The notes: generated by a model from the letters alone, not told the origin. 64,000 nt of DNA from Sabellastarte sp. h YS-2021 (GCA_964017235.1 OZ024936.1:44319028-44383027), one strand, 5' to 3'; shown: positions 1 through 11,647, counted from the stretch's first letter. Made by a program: numbers and translations.

Positions 1-177
1 TAATGTCTGTTAGGCCAAAACTTTGCAAATGAGTGCAAAAATTGTGGTTACAGATTGCACCGTATTTTGGTCATTTTTTTAAGGTCCGGCCCTGTCGAAT
101 ATGTCAGATTTTGCAAGTTTTATTTACCCTTAATTTTTCCCCAGTACTCATTCTATTACAACCTCTGAGCTTAGTAA
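1..177 (+). repeat. Half-monomer A (177 bp)
   Basis: This is the first half of the 353-bp unit. It starts TAATGTCTGTTAGGCC and ends before the second TAATGT at 178. It aligns along its whole length with half B with only small gaps. I estimate identity by eye at around 60% overall, higher at the TAATGT start, in the core (83-112) and in the terminal AACCTCTGAG. The T7 tract just before the core is found only in this half. Between types it varies at GCAAATGAG / GCATATGATT / GTAAATGAG / GGAAATGATT, at TTGCACCGTA / TTCCACCATA, and at GTTTTATTT / GTTTAATTT. The length of about 177 bp is close to one nucleosome plus linker, as in several centromeric satellites. That functional reading is inference. 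Confidence 0.85.
83..112 (+). other. Conserved GC-rich core, half A
   Basis: This 30-bp segment includes TCCGGCCCTGTCGAA and ends CAGATTTT. It matches the half B core at 25 of 30 positions, well above the rest of the two halves. It is little changed among monomers: CCAGCCC in type n, GTCCGTCCC in a few type i copies, TATGGCAG in type l. Bases 85-99, read on the minus strand, match 7 of the 9 fixed positions of the CENP-B box consensus. By my estimate a match that good is expected about once per 353-bp monomer by chance, so it is weak evidence. A protein-binding role is inference from conservation only. Confidence 0.6.
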
Positions 178-353
178 TAATGTTTGTAAGGCCTAAAATT
201 TATGTCCGAATGCAAAATCTCGGCTCCAGATGGCACTGTAATTTTGTCTGCTTTCCAGGGCCGGCACTGTCAAAAATGGCAGATTTTTCCAAGTGTTATT
301 TTCTATTCATTGTCGCCAAATACTCGCTCAGTAAGAACCCCTGAGTGCAGTAG
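178..353 (+). repeat. Half-monomer B (176 bp)
   Basis: This is the second half of the unit, starting TAATGTTTGTAAGGCC, which matches the half A start at 12 of 14 positions for TAATGTCTGTTAGG versus TAATGTTTGTAAGG. In place of the A-half T7 tract it has CTGCTTTCCAGG. Its 3' end carries AACCTCTGAG in several types, the same string that ends half A. Type-diagnostic sites are GGCCTAAAA / GGTCTAAAA / GACCTAAAA, CTCGGCTCC / CTTGGCTCC / CTCGGCTCTAG, GGCCGGC / GGCCGTC / GGCCGTAAC, TGTTATTTT / TGTTCTTTT and the last 12 bases. The present dimer therefore arose from an older single ~177-bp repeat whose two copies diverged before the 353-bp form was amplified. Confidence 0.85.
258..287 (+). other. Conserved GC-rich core, half B
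   Basis: This is the counterpart of the core at 83-112, spaced 175 bp from it. It contains GGCCGGCACTGTCAAAAATG followed by GCAGATTTT. In types d, i, n and q it reads GTCGAAAATGG or GGCGAAAATGG, which restores the CGAA found in half A. Types b, e and j have GGCCGTCACTG. Type g has GGCCGTCACTG in its early form and GGCCGTAACTG in its later form. The diverged monomer at 32472 has CATCGCCGGCACTTTCGAAA. The GC-rich block followed by CAGATTTT is kept in both halves, which sets it apart from the surrounding AT-rich sequence. Confidence 0.55.
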
Positions 354-3300
354 TAATGTCTGTTAGGCCAAAACTTTGTAAATGAGTGCAAAAATTGTGG
401 TTACAGATTGCACCGTATTTTGGTCATTTTTTTAAGGTCCGGCCCTGTCGAATATGTCAGATTTTACAAGTTTTATTTACCCTTAATTTTTGCCCAGTAC
501 TCATTCTATTACAACCTCTGAGCTTAGTTATAATGTTTGTAAGGTCTAAAATTTATGTCCGAATGCAAAATCTCGGCTCTAGATGGCACTGTAATTTTGT
601 CTGCTTTCCAGGGCCGTCACTGTCAAAAATGGCAGATTTTTCCAAGTGTTATTTTCTATTCATTGTCACCCAATACTCGCTCAGTAAGAACATCTGATGC
701 AGTACTAATGTCTGTTAGGCCAAAAGTTTGCAAATGAGTGCAAAAATTGTGGTTACAGATTCCACCATATTTTTGTCATTTTTTTAAGGTCCGGCCCTGT
801 CGAATATGTCAGATTTTGCAAGTTTAATTTACCCTTAATTTTTCCCCAGTACTCATTCTATTACAACCTCTGAGCTTAGTAATAATGTTTGTAAGGCCTA
901 AAATTTATGTCCGAATGCAAAATCTCGGCTCCAGATGGCACTGTAATATTGTCTGCTTTCCAGGGCCGGCACTGTCAAAAATGGCAGATTTTTCCAAGTG
1001 TTCTTTTCTATTCATTGTCGCCCAATACTCGCTCAGTAAGAATCCCTGAGTGCAGTAGTAATGTCGGTTAGACCAAAACTTTGCATATGATTGCAAAAAT
1101 TGTGGTTACAGATTGCACCGTATTTTGGTCATTTTTTTAAGGTCCGGCCCTGTCGAATATGTCAGATTTTGCAAGTTTTATTTACCCTTACTTTTTGCCC
1201 AGTATTCATTCTGTTACAACCACTGAGCTTAGTTATAATGTTTGTAAGGCCTAAAATTTATGTCCGAATGCAAAATCTTGGCTCCAGATGGCACTGTAAT
1301 TTTGTCTGCTTTCCAGGGCCGGCACTGTCGAAAATGGCAGATTTTTCCAAGTGTTATTTTCTATTCATTGTCGCCAAATACTCGCTCAGTAAGAACCTCT
1401 GAGTGCAGTAGTAATGTCTGTTAGGCCAAAACTTTGCAAATGAGTGCAAAAATTGTGGTTACAGATTGCAACGTATTTTGGTCATTTTTTTAAGGTCCGG
1501 CCCTGTCGAATATGTCAGATTTTGCAAGTTTTATTTACCCTTAATTTTTCCCCAGTACTCATTCTATTACAACCTCTGAGCTTAGTTATAATGTTTGTAA
1601 GGTCTAAAATTTATGTCCGAATGCAAAATCTCGGCTCCAGATGGCACTGTAATTTTGTCTGCTTTCCAGGGCCGTCACTGTCAAAAATGGCAGATTTTTC
1701 CAAGTGTTATTTTCTATTCATTGTCACCCAATACTCGCTCAGTAAGAACATCTGATGCAGTACTAATGTCTGTTAGGCCAAAAGTTTGCAAATGAGTGCA
1801 AAAATTGTGGTTACAGATTCCACCATATTTTTGTCATTTTTTTAAGGTCCGGCCCTGTCGAATCTGTCAGATTTTGCAAGTTTAATTTACCCTTAATTTT
1901 TCCCCAGTACTCATTCTATTACAACCTCTGAGCTTAGTAATAATGTTTGTAAGGTCTAAAATTTATGTCCGAATGCAAAATCTCGGCTCCAGATGGCACT
2001 GTAATTTTGTCTGCTTTCCAGGGCCGGCACTGTCAAAAATGGCAGATTTTTCCAAGTGTTATTTTCTATTCATTGTCGCCAAATACTCGTTCAGTAAGAA
2101 CCCCTAAGTGCAGTAGTAATGTCTGTTAGGCCAAAACTTTGTAAATGAGTGCAAAAATTGTGGTTACAGATTGCACCGTATTTTGGTCATTTTTTTAAGG
2201 TCCGGCCCTGTCGAATATGTCAGATTTTACAAGTTTTATTTACCCTTAATTTTTGCCCATTACTCATTCTATTACAACCTCTGAGCTTAGTTATAATGTT
2301 TGTAAGGTCTAAAATTTATGTCCGAATGCAAAATCTCGGCTCCAGATGGCGCTGTAATTTTGTCTGCTTTCCAGGGCCGTCACTGTCAAAAATGGCAGAT
2401 TTTTCCAAGTGTTATTTTCTATTCATTGTCACCCAATACTCGCTCAGTAAAAACATCTGAGTGCAGTACTAATGTCTGTTAGGCCAAAAGTTTGCAAATG
2501 AGTGCAAAAATTGTGGTTACAGATTCCACCATATTTTTGTCATTTTTTTAAGGTCCGGCCCTGTCGAATATGTCAGATTTTGCAAGTTTAATTTACCCTT
2601 AATTTTTCCCCAGTACTCATTCTATTACAACCTCTGAGCTTAGTAATAATGTTTGTAAGACCTAAAATTTATGTCTAAATGCAAAATCTCGGCTCCAGAT
2701 GGCACTGTAATTTTGTCTGCTTTCCAGGGCCGGCACTGTCAAAAATGGCAGATTTTTCCAAGTGTTCTTTTCTATTCATTGTCGCCCAATACTCGCTCAG
2801 TAAGAATCCCTGAGTGCAGTAGTAATGTCTGTTAGGCCAAAACTTTGCATATGATTGCAAAAATTGTGGTTACAGATTGCACCGTATTTTGGTCATTTTT
2901 TTAAGGTCCGTCCCTGTCGAATATGTCAGATTTTGCAAGTTTTATTTACCCTTACTTTTTGCCCAGTATTCATTCTATTACAACCACTGAGCTTAGTTAT
3001 AATGTTTGTAAGGCCTAAAATTTATGTCCGAATGTAAAATCTTGGCTCCAGATGGCACTGTAATTTTGTCTGCTTTCCAGGGCCGGCACTGGCGAAAATG
3101 GCAGATTTTTCCAAGTGTTATTTTCTATTCATTGTCGCCCAATACTCGCTCAGTAAGAACCTCTGAGTGCAGTACTAATGTCTGTTAGGCCAAAAGTTTG
3201 CAAATGAGTGCAAAAATTGTGGTTACAGATTCCACCATATTTTTGTCATTTTTTTAAGGTCCGGCCCTGTCGAATATGTCAGATTTTGCAAGTTTAATTT

Positions 3301-4234
3301 ACCCTTAATTTTTCCCCAGTACTCATTCTATTACAACCTCTGAGCTTAGTAATAATGTTTGTAAGGTCTAAAATTTATGTCCGAATGCAAAATCTCGGCT
3401 CCAGATGGCACTGTAATTTTGTCTGCTTTCCAGGGCCGTCACTGTCAAATATGGCAGATTTTTCCAAGTGTTATTTTCTATTCATTGTCACCCAATACTC
3501 GCTCAGTAAGAACATCTGAGTGCAGTACTAATGTCTGTTAGGCCAAAACTTTGGAAATGATTGCAAAAATTGTGGTTACAGATTCCACCATATTTTTGTC
3601 ATTTTTTTAAGGTCCGGCCCTGTCGAATATGTCAGATTTTGCAAGTTTAATTTACCCTTAATTTTTCCCCAGTACTCATTCTATTACAACCTCTGAGCTT
3701 AGTAATAATGTTTGTAAGGCCTAAAATTTATGTCCGAATGCAAAATCTCGGCTCCAGATGGCACTGTAATTTTGTCTGCTTTCCAGGGCCGGCACTGTCA
3801 AAAATGGCAGATTTTTCCAAGTGTTCTTTTCTATTCATTGTCGCCCAATACTCGCTCAGTAAGAATCCCTGAGTGCAGTAGTAATGTCGGTTAGACCAAA
3901 ACTTTGCATATGATTGCAAAAATTGTGGTTACAGATTGCACCGTATTTTGGTCATTTTTTTAAGGTCCGGCCCTGTCGAATATGTCAGATTTTGCAAGTT
4001 TTATTTACCCTTACTTTTTGCCCAGTATTCATTCTGTTACAACCACTGAGCTTAGTTATAATGTTTGTAAGGCCTAAAATTTATGTCCGAATGCAAAATC
4101 TTGGCTCCAGATGGCACTGTAATTTTGTCTGCTTTCCAGGGCCGGCACTGTCGAAAATGGCAGATTTTTCCAAGTGTTATTTTCTATTCATTGTCGCCAA
4201 ATACTCGCTCAGTAAGAACCTCTGAGTGCAGTAG

Positions 4235-7200
4235 TAATGTCTGTTAGGCCAAAACTTTGCAAATGAGTGCAAAAATTGTGGTTACAGATTGCACCGTATT
4301 TTGGTCATTTTTTTAAGGTCCGGCCCTGTCGAATATGTCAGATTTTGCAAGTTTTATTTACCCTTAATTTTTCCCCAGTACTCATTCTATTACAACCTCT
4401 GAGCTTAGTAATAATGTTTGTAAGGCCTAAAATTTATGTCCGAATGCAAAATCTCGGCTCCAGATGGCACTGTAATTTTGTCTGCTTTCCAGGTCCGGCA
4501 CTGTCAAAAATGGCAGATTTTTCCAAGTGTTATTTTCTATTCATTGTCGCCAAATACTCGCTCAGTAAGAACCCCTAAGTGCAGTAGTAATGTCTGTTAG
4601 GCCAAAACTTTGTAAATGAGTGCAAAAATTGTGGTTACAGATTGCACCGTATTTTGGTCATTTTTTTAAGGTCCGGCCCTGTCGAATATGTCAGATTTTA
4701 CAAGTTTTATTTACCCTTAATTTTTGCCCAGTACTCATTCTATTACAACCTCTGAGCTTAGTTATAATGTTTGTAAGGTCTAAAATTTATGTCCGAATGC
4801 AAAATCTCGGCTCTAGATGGCACTATAATTTTGTCTGCTTTCCAGGGCCGTCACTGTCAAAAATGGCAGATTTTTCCAAGTGTTATTTTCTATTCATTGT
4901 CACCCAATACTCGCTCAGTAAGAACATCTGATGCAGTACTAATGTCTGTTAGGCCAAAAGTTTGCAAATGAGTGCAAAAATTGTGGTTACAGATTCCACC
5001 ATATTTTTGTCATTTTTTTAAGGTCCGGCCCTGTCGAATATGTCAGATTTTGCAAGTTTAATTTACCCTTAATTTTTCCCCAGTACTCATTCTATTACAA
5101 CCTCTGAGCTTAGTAATAATGTTTGTAAGGCCTAAAATTTATGTCCGAATGCAAAATCTCGGCTCCAGATGGCACTGTAATATTGTCTGCTTTCCAGGGC
5201 CGGCACTGTCAAAAATGGCAGATTTTTCCAAGTGTTCTTTTCTATTCATTGTCGCCCAATACTCGCTCAGTAAGAATCCCTGAGTGCAGTAGTAATGTCG
5301 GTTAGACCAAAACTTTGCATATGATTGCAAAAATTGTGGTTACAGATTGCACCGTATTTTGGTCATTTTTTTAAGGTCCGGCCCTGTCGAATATGTCAGA
5401 TTTTGCAAGTTTTATTTACCCTTACTTTTTGCCCAGTATTCATTCTGTTACAACCACTGAGCTTAGTTATAATGTTTGTAAGGCCTAAAATTTATGTCCG
5501 AATGCAAAATCTTGGCTCCAGATGGCACTGTAATTTTGTCTGCTTTCCAGGGCCGGCACTGTCGAAAATGGCAGATTTTTCCAAGTGTTATTTTCTATTC
5601 ATTGTCGCCAAATACTCGCTCAGTAAGAACCTCTGAGTGCAGTAGTAATGTCTGTTAGGCCAAAACTTTGCAAATGAGTGCAAAAATTGTGGTTACAGAT
5701 TGCACCGTATTTTGGTCATTTTTTTAAGGTCCGGCCCTGTCGAATATGTCAGATTTTGCAAGTTTTATTTACCCTTAATTTTTCCCCAGTACTCATTCTA
5801 TTACAACCTCTGAGCTTAGTTATAATGTTTGTAAGGTCTAAAATTTATGTCCGAATGCAAAATCTCGGCTCCAGATGGCACTGTAATTTTGTCTGCTTTC
5901 CAGGGCCGTCACTGTCAAAAATGGCAGATTTTTCCAAGTGTTATTTTCTATTCATTGTCACCCAATACTCGCTCAGTAAGAACATCTGATGCAGTACTAA
6001 TGTCTGTTAGGCCAAAAGTTTGCAAATGAGTGCAAAAATTGTGGTTACAGATTCCACCATATTTTTGTCATTTTTTTAAGGTCCGGCCCTGTCGAATATG
6101 TCAGATTTTGCAAGTTTAATTTACCCTTAATTTTTCCCCAGTACTCATTCTATTACAACCTCTGAGCTTAGTAATAATGTTTGTAAGGTCTAAAATTTAT
6201 GTCCGAATGCAAAATCTCGGCTCCAGATGGCACTGTAATTTTGTCTGCTTTCCAGGGCCGTCACTGTCAAATATGGCAGATTTTTCCAAGTGTTATTTTC
6301 TATTCATTGTCACCCAATACTCGCTCAGTAAGAACATCTGAGTGCAGTACTAATGTCTGTTAGGCCAAAACTTTGGAAATGATTGCAAAAATTGTGGTTA
6401 CAGATTCCACCATATTTTTGTCATTTTTTTAAGGTCCGGCCCTGTCGAATATGTCAGATTTTGCAAGTTTAATTTACCCTTAATTTTTCCCCAGTACTCA
6501 TTCTATTACAACCTCTGAGCTTAGTAATAATGTTTGTAAGGCCTAAAATTTATGTCCGAATGCAAAATCTCGGCTCCAGATGGCACTGTAATTTTGTCTG
6601 CTTTCCAGGGCCGGTACTGTCAAAAATGGCAGATTTTTCCAAGTGTTCTTTTCTATTCATTGTCGCCCAATACTCGCTCAGTAAGAATCCCTGAGTGCAG
6701 TACTAATGTCTGTTAGGCCAAAAGTTTGCAAATGAGTGCAAAAATTGTGGTTACAGATTCCACCATATTTTTTGTCATTTTTTAAAGGTCCGGCCCTGTC
6801 GAATATGGCAGATTTTGCAAGTTTAATTTACCCTTAATTTTTCCCCAGTACTCATTCTATTACAACCTCTGAGCTTAGTAATAATGTTTGTAAGGTCTAA
6901 AATTTATGTCCGAATGCAAAATCTCGGCTCCAGATGGCACTGTAATTTTGTCTGCTTTCCAGGGCCGGCACTGTCAAAAATGGCAGATTTTTCCAAGTGT
7001 TATTTTCTATTCATTGTCGCCAAATACTCGCTCAGTAAGAACCCCTAAGTGCAGTAGTAATGTCTGTTAGGCCAAAACTTTGTAAATGAGTGCAAAAATT
7101 GTGGTTACAGATTGCACCGTATTTTGGTCATTTTTTTAAGGTCCGGCCCTGTCGAATATGTCAGATTTTACAAGTTTTATTTACCCTTAATTTTTGCCCA

Positions 7201-8822
7201 TTACTCATTCTATTACAACCTCTGAGCTTAGTTATAATGTTTGTAAGGTCTAAAATTTATGTCCGAATGCAAAATCTCGGCTCCAGATGGCGCTGTAATT
7301 TTGTCTGCTTTCCAGGGCCGTCACTGTCAAAAATGGCAGATTTTTCCAAGTGTTATTTTCTATTCATTGTCACCCAATACTCGCTCAGTAAGAACATCTG
7401 AGTGCAGTACTAATGTCTGTTAGGCCAAAAGTTTGCAAATGAGTGCAAAAATTGTGGTTACAGATTCCACCATATTTTTGTCATTTTTTTAAGGTCCGGC
7501 CCTGTCGAATATGTCAGATTTTGCAAGTTTAATTTACCCTTAATTTTTCCCCAGTACTCATTCTATTACAACCTCTGAGCTTAGTAATAATGTTTGTAAG
7601 ACCTAAAATTTATGTCTAAATGCAAAATCTCGGCTCCAGATGGCACTGTAATTTTGTCTGCTTTCCAGGGCCGGCACTGTCAAAAATGGCAGATTTTTCC
7701 AAGTGTTCTTTTCTATTCATTGTCGCCCAATACTCGCTCAGTAAGAATCCCTGAGTGCAGTAGTAATGTCTGTTAGGCCAAAACTTTGCATATGATTGCA
7801 AAAATTGTGGTTACAGATTGCACCGTATTTTGGTCATTTTTTTAAGGTCCGGCCCTGTCGAATATGTCAGATTTTGCAAGTTTTATTTACCCTTACTTTT
7901 TGCCCAGTATTCATTCTATTACAACCACTGAGCTTAGTTATAATGTTTGTAAGGCCTAAAATTTATGTCCGAATGTAAAATCTTGGCTCCAGATGGCACT
8001 GTAATTTTGTCTGCTTTCCAGGGCCGGCACTGGCGAAAATGGCAGATTTTTCCAAGTGTTATTTTCTATTCATTGTCGCCCAATACTCGCTCAGTAAGAA
8101 CCTCTGAGTGCAGTACTAATGTCTGTTAGGCCAAAAGTTTGCAAATGAGTGCAAAAATTGTGGTTACAGATTCCACCATATTTTTGTCATTTTTTTAAGG
8201 TCCGGCCCTGTCGAATATGTCAGATTTTGCAAGTTTAATTTACCCTTAATTTTTCCCCAGTACTCATTCTATTACAACCTCTGAGCTTAGTAATAATGTT
8301 TGTAAGGTCTAAAATTTATGTCCGAATGCAAAATCTCGGCTCCAGATGGCACTGTAATTTTGTCTGCTTTCCAGGGCCGTCACTGTCAAATATGGCAGAT
8401 TTTTCCAAGTGTTATTTTCTATTCATTGTCACCCAATACTCGCTCAGTAAGAACATCTGAGTGCAGTACTAATGTCTGTTAGGCCAAAACTTTGGAAATG
8501 ATTGCAAAAATTGTGGTTACAGATTCCACCATATTTTTGTCATTTTTTTAAGGTCCGGCCCTGTCGAATATGTCAGATTTTGCAAGTTTAATTTACCCTT
8601 AATTTTTCCCCAGTACTCATTCTATTACAACCTCTGAGCTTAGTAATAATGTTTGTAAGGCCTAAAATTTATGTCCGAATGCAAAATCTCGGCTCCAGAT
8701 GGCACTGTAATATTGTCTGCTTTCCAGGGCCGGCACTGTCAAAAATGGCAGATTTTTCCAAGTGTTCTTTTCTATTCATTGTCGCCCAATACTCGCTCAG
8801 TAAGAATCCCTGAGTGCAGTAG
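4235..8822 (+). repeat. 13-monomer block a-b-c-d-e-j-k-l-g-h-i-j-k
   Basis: This is a relative of the 12-monomer block in which f is replaced by j-k-l and the final d follows separately. Its 4,588 bp fit 13 x 353 with two one-base-short monomers (b, e) and one one-base-long monomer (l, starting near 6705, with changed T-run lengths TATTTTTTGTCATTTTTTAAAGG). The last monomer (8470-8822) has the TAATATTGTC variant otherwise seen in type c. A complete second copy lies at 37768-42355. Confidence 0.8.
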
Positions 8823-11647
8823 TAATGTCGGTTAGACCAAAACTTTGCATATGATTGCAAAAATTGTGGTTACAGATTGCACCGTATTTTGGTCATTTTT
8901 TTAAGGTCCGGCCCTGTCGAATATGTCAGATTTTGCAAGTTTTATTTACCCTTACTTTTTGCCCAGTATTCATTCTGTTACAACCACTGAGCTTAGTTAT
9001 AATGTTTGTAAGGCCTAAAATTTATGTCCGAATGCAAAATCTTGGCTCCAGATGGCACTGTAATTTTGTCTGCTTTCCAGGGCCGGCACTGTCGAAAATG
9101 GCAGATTTTTCCAAGTGTTATTTTCTATTCATTGTCGCCAAATACTCGCTCAGTAAGAACCTCTGAGTGCAGTAGTAATGTCTGTTAGGCCAAAACTTTG
9201 CAAATGAGTGCAAAAATTGTGGTTACAGATTGCACCGTATTTTGGTCATTTTTTTAAGGTCCGGCCCTGTCGAATATGTCAGATTTTGCAAGTTTTATTT
9301 ACCCTTAATTTTTCCCCAGTACTCATTCTATTACAACCTCTGAGCTTAGTAATAATGTTTGTAAGGCCTAAAATTTATGTCCGAATGCAAAATCTCGGCT
9401 CCAGATGGCACTGTAATTTTGTCTGCTTTCCAGGGCCGGTACTGTCAAAAATGGCAGATTTTTCCAAGTGTTCTTTTCTATTCATTGTCGCCCAATACTC
9501 GCTCAGTAAGAATCCCTGAGTGCAGTAGTAATGTCGGTTAGGCCAAAACTTTGCATATGATTGCAAAAATTGTGGTTACAGATTGCACCATATTTTGGTC
9601 ATTTTTTTAAGGTCCAGCCCTGTCGAATATGTCAGATTTTGCAAGTTTTATTTACCCTTACTTTTTGCCCAGTATTCATTCTATTACAACCACTGAGCTT
9701 AGTTATAATGTTTGTAAGGCCTAAAATTTATGTCCGAATGCAAAATCTTGGCTCCAGATGGCACTGTAATTTTGTCTGCTTTCCAGGGCCGGCACTGTCG
9801 AAAATGGCAGATTTTTCCAAGTGTTATTTTCTATTCATTGTCGCCCAATACTCGCTCAGTAAGAACCTCTGAGTGCAGTACTAATGTCTGTTAGGCCAAA
9901 AGTTTGCAAATGAGTGCAAAAATTGTGGTTACAGATTCCACCATATTTTTTGTCATTTTTTAAAGGTCCGGCCCTGTCGAATATGGCAGATTTTGCAAGT
10001 TTAATTTACCCTTAATTTTTCCCCAGTACTCATTCTATTACAACCTCTGAGCTTAGTAATAATGTTTGTAAGGCCTAAAATTTATGTCCGAATGCAAAAT
10101 CTCGGCTCCAGATGGCACTGTAATTTTGTCTGCTTTCCAGGGCCGGCACTGTCAAAAATGGCAGATTTTTCCAAGTGTTATTTTCTATTCATTGTCGCCA
10201 AATACTCGCTCAGTAAGAACCCCTAAGTGCAGTAGTAATGTCTGTTAGGCCAAAACTTTGTAAATGAGTGCAAAAATTGTGGTTACAGATTGCACCGTAT
10301 TTTGGTCATTTTTTTAAGGTCCGGCCCTGTCGAATATGTCAGATTTTACAAGTTTTATTTACCCTTAATTTTTGCCCATTACTCATTCTATTACAACCTC
10401 TGAGCTTAGTTATAATGTTTGTAAGGTCTAAAATTTATGTCCGAATGCAAAATCTCGGCTCCAGATGGCACTGTAATTTTGTCTGCTTTCCAGGGCCGTA
10501 ACTGTCAAAAATGGCAGATTTTTCCAAGTGTTATTTTCTATTCATTGTCACCCAATACTCGCTCAGTAAGAACATCTGAGTGCAGTACTAATGTCTGTTA
10601 GGCCAAAAGTTTGCAAATGAGTGCAAAAATTGTGGTTACAGATTCCACCATATTTTTGTCATTTTTTTAAGGTCCGGCCCTGTCGAATATGTCAGATTTT
10701 GCAAGTTTAATTTACCCTTAATTTTTCCCCAGTACTCATTCTATTACAACCTCTGAGCTTAGTAATAATGTTTGTAAGACCTAAAATTTATGTCTAAATG
10801 CAAAATCTCGGCTCCAGATGGCACTGTAATTTTGTCTGCTTTCCAGGGCCGGCACTGTCAAAAATGGCAGATTTTTCCAAGTGTTCTTTTCTATTCATTG
10901 TCGCCCAATACTCGCTCAGTAAGAATCCCTGAGTGCAGTAGTAATGTCTGTTAGGCCAAAACTTTGCATATGATTGCAAAAATTGTGGTTACAGATTGCA
11001 CCGTATTTTGGTCATTTTTTTAAGGTCCGGCCCTGTCGAATATGTCAGATTTTGCAAGTTTTATTTACCCTTACTTTTTGCCCAGTATTCATTCTGTTAC
11101 AACCACTGAGCTTAGTTATAATGTTTGTAAGGCCTAAAATTTATGTCCGAATGCAAAATCTTGGCTCCAGATGGCACTGTAATTTTGTCTGCTTTCCAGG
11201 GCCGGCACTGTCGAAAATGGCAGATTTTTCCAAGTGTTATTTTCTATTCATTGTCGCCAAATACTCGCTCAGTAAGAACCTCTGAGTGCAGTAGTAATGT
11301 CTGTTAGGCCAAAACTTTGCAAATGAGTGCAAAAATTGTGGTTACAGATTGCACCGTATTTTGGTCATTTTTTTAAGGTCCGGCCCTGTCGAATATGTCA
11401 GATTTTGCAAGTTTTATTTACCCTTAATTTTTCCCCAGTACTCATTCTATTACAACCTCTGAGCTTAGTAATAATGTTTGTAAGGCCTAAAATTTATGTC
11501 CGAATGCAAAATCTCGGCTCCAGATGGCACTGTAATTTTGTCTGCTTTCCAGGGCCGGCACTGTCAAAAATGGCAGATTTTTCCAAGTGTTATTTTCTAT
11601 TCATTGTCGCCAAATACTCGCTCAGTAAGAACCCCTGAGTGCAGTAG
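8823..11647 (+). repeat. Partial 10-mer HOR d-m-n-l-g-h-d-a
   Basis: These are the first eight monomers of the 10-mer HOR. Type m (9176) ends in TGTTCTTTT and AATCCCTGAG. Type n (9529) is marked by GGTCCAGCCC. Type l is 354 bp. Type g here has GGCCGTAACTG near 10497. The expected b is replaced by a b/c hybrid at 11648. The stretch from about 7.6 to 11.8 kb recurs 5,648 bp (exactly 16 x 353) downstream. Confidence 0.8.

Larger units (their letters stand above)
1..353 (+). repeat. Reference satellite monomer (type a)
   Basis: This is the first complete monomer and a convenient reference. By hand count it has 66 G and 72 C in 353 bases (39% GC) and 8 CpG sites. It contains a T7 tract at 74-80, a GC-rich core at 83-112, and a second diverged version of the same core at 258-287. 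Type a is recognised by GCAAATGAG near base 25, TTTTTCCCC near base 135, AGTAATAATG at the half junction, GGCCTAAAA and CGGCTCCAG. Close copies start at 4235, 11295, 16943, 20472, 21178, 26826, 30355, 37768, 44828, 50476, 54005, 59300 and 62829. Some of these carry GCACATGAG instead of GCAAATGAG (16943, 20472, 26826, 30355, 50476, 54005, 59300, 62829). Confidence 0.95.
1..4234 (+). repeat. 12-monomer block a-b-c-d-e-f-g-h-i-j-k-d
   Basis: Twelve monomers in this order bring the array back to type a at 4235. The first five (a b c d e) recur at 4235-5998 with a shift of 4,234 bp, which is 12 x 353 minus 2 because types b and e are one base short (ATCTGATGCAG instead of ATCTGAGTGCAG). The part from about 2033 onward recurs 33,533 bp downstream. 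Two variants look private to this block: A instead of C at 1471 (GCAACG) and C instead of A at 1864 (GAATCTG). Confidence 0.8.

Noticed and set aside
74-80. Poly-T tract as a transcription terminator or a poly-A tail remnant
   Set aside because: T7 is present in nearly every A half at a fixed position, with no GC hairpin before it and no retroelement sequence next to it. Simple run-length change explains the T6 and T8 variants.
173-183. TATAAT-like promoter motif (TTATAATG) at the half junction in some types
   Set aside because: It is a single-base variant of AGTAATAATG in AT-rich DNA, has no partner element at a promoter spacing, and a bacterial promoter makes no sense in this context.
33-344. 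A 103-codon open frame on the plus strand repeated in many monomers
   Set aside because: It starts with GTG or TTG, not ATG. About half of the monomer types close it: GTTTAATTT gives TAA in c, f, h, j, k and l; ATGTAAAAT in i; GGCCGTAAC in the later g. The lost T shifts it in some n copies. There is no codon-level constraint, and the frame is open across both halves only because half A is 177 bp, a multiple of three.
555-737. A 60-codon ATG open frame in types b and e
   Set aside because: It exists only where the one-base deletion (ATCTGATGCAG) shifts the frame past a stop. It is a by-product of an indel, not a conserved gene.
905-1096. A ~63-codon open frame on the minus strand repeated in types c, h, k, m and the island
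   Set aside because: It begins with TTG, spans the monomer junction, and is the by-product of the same repeated DNA. It is broken by the same type-specific changes, and no family is recognisable.
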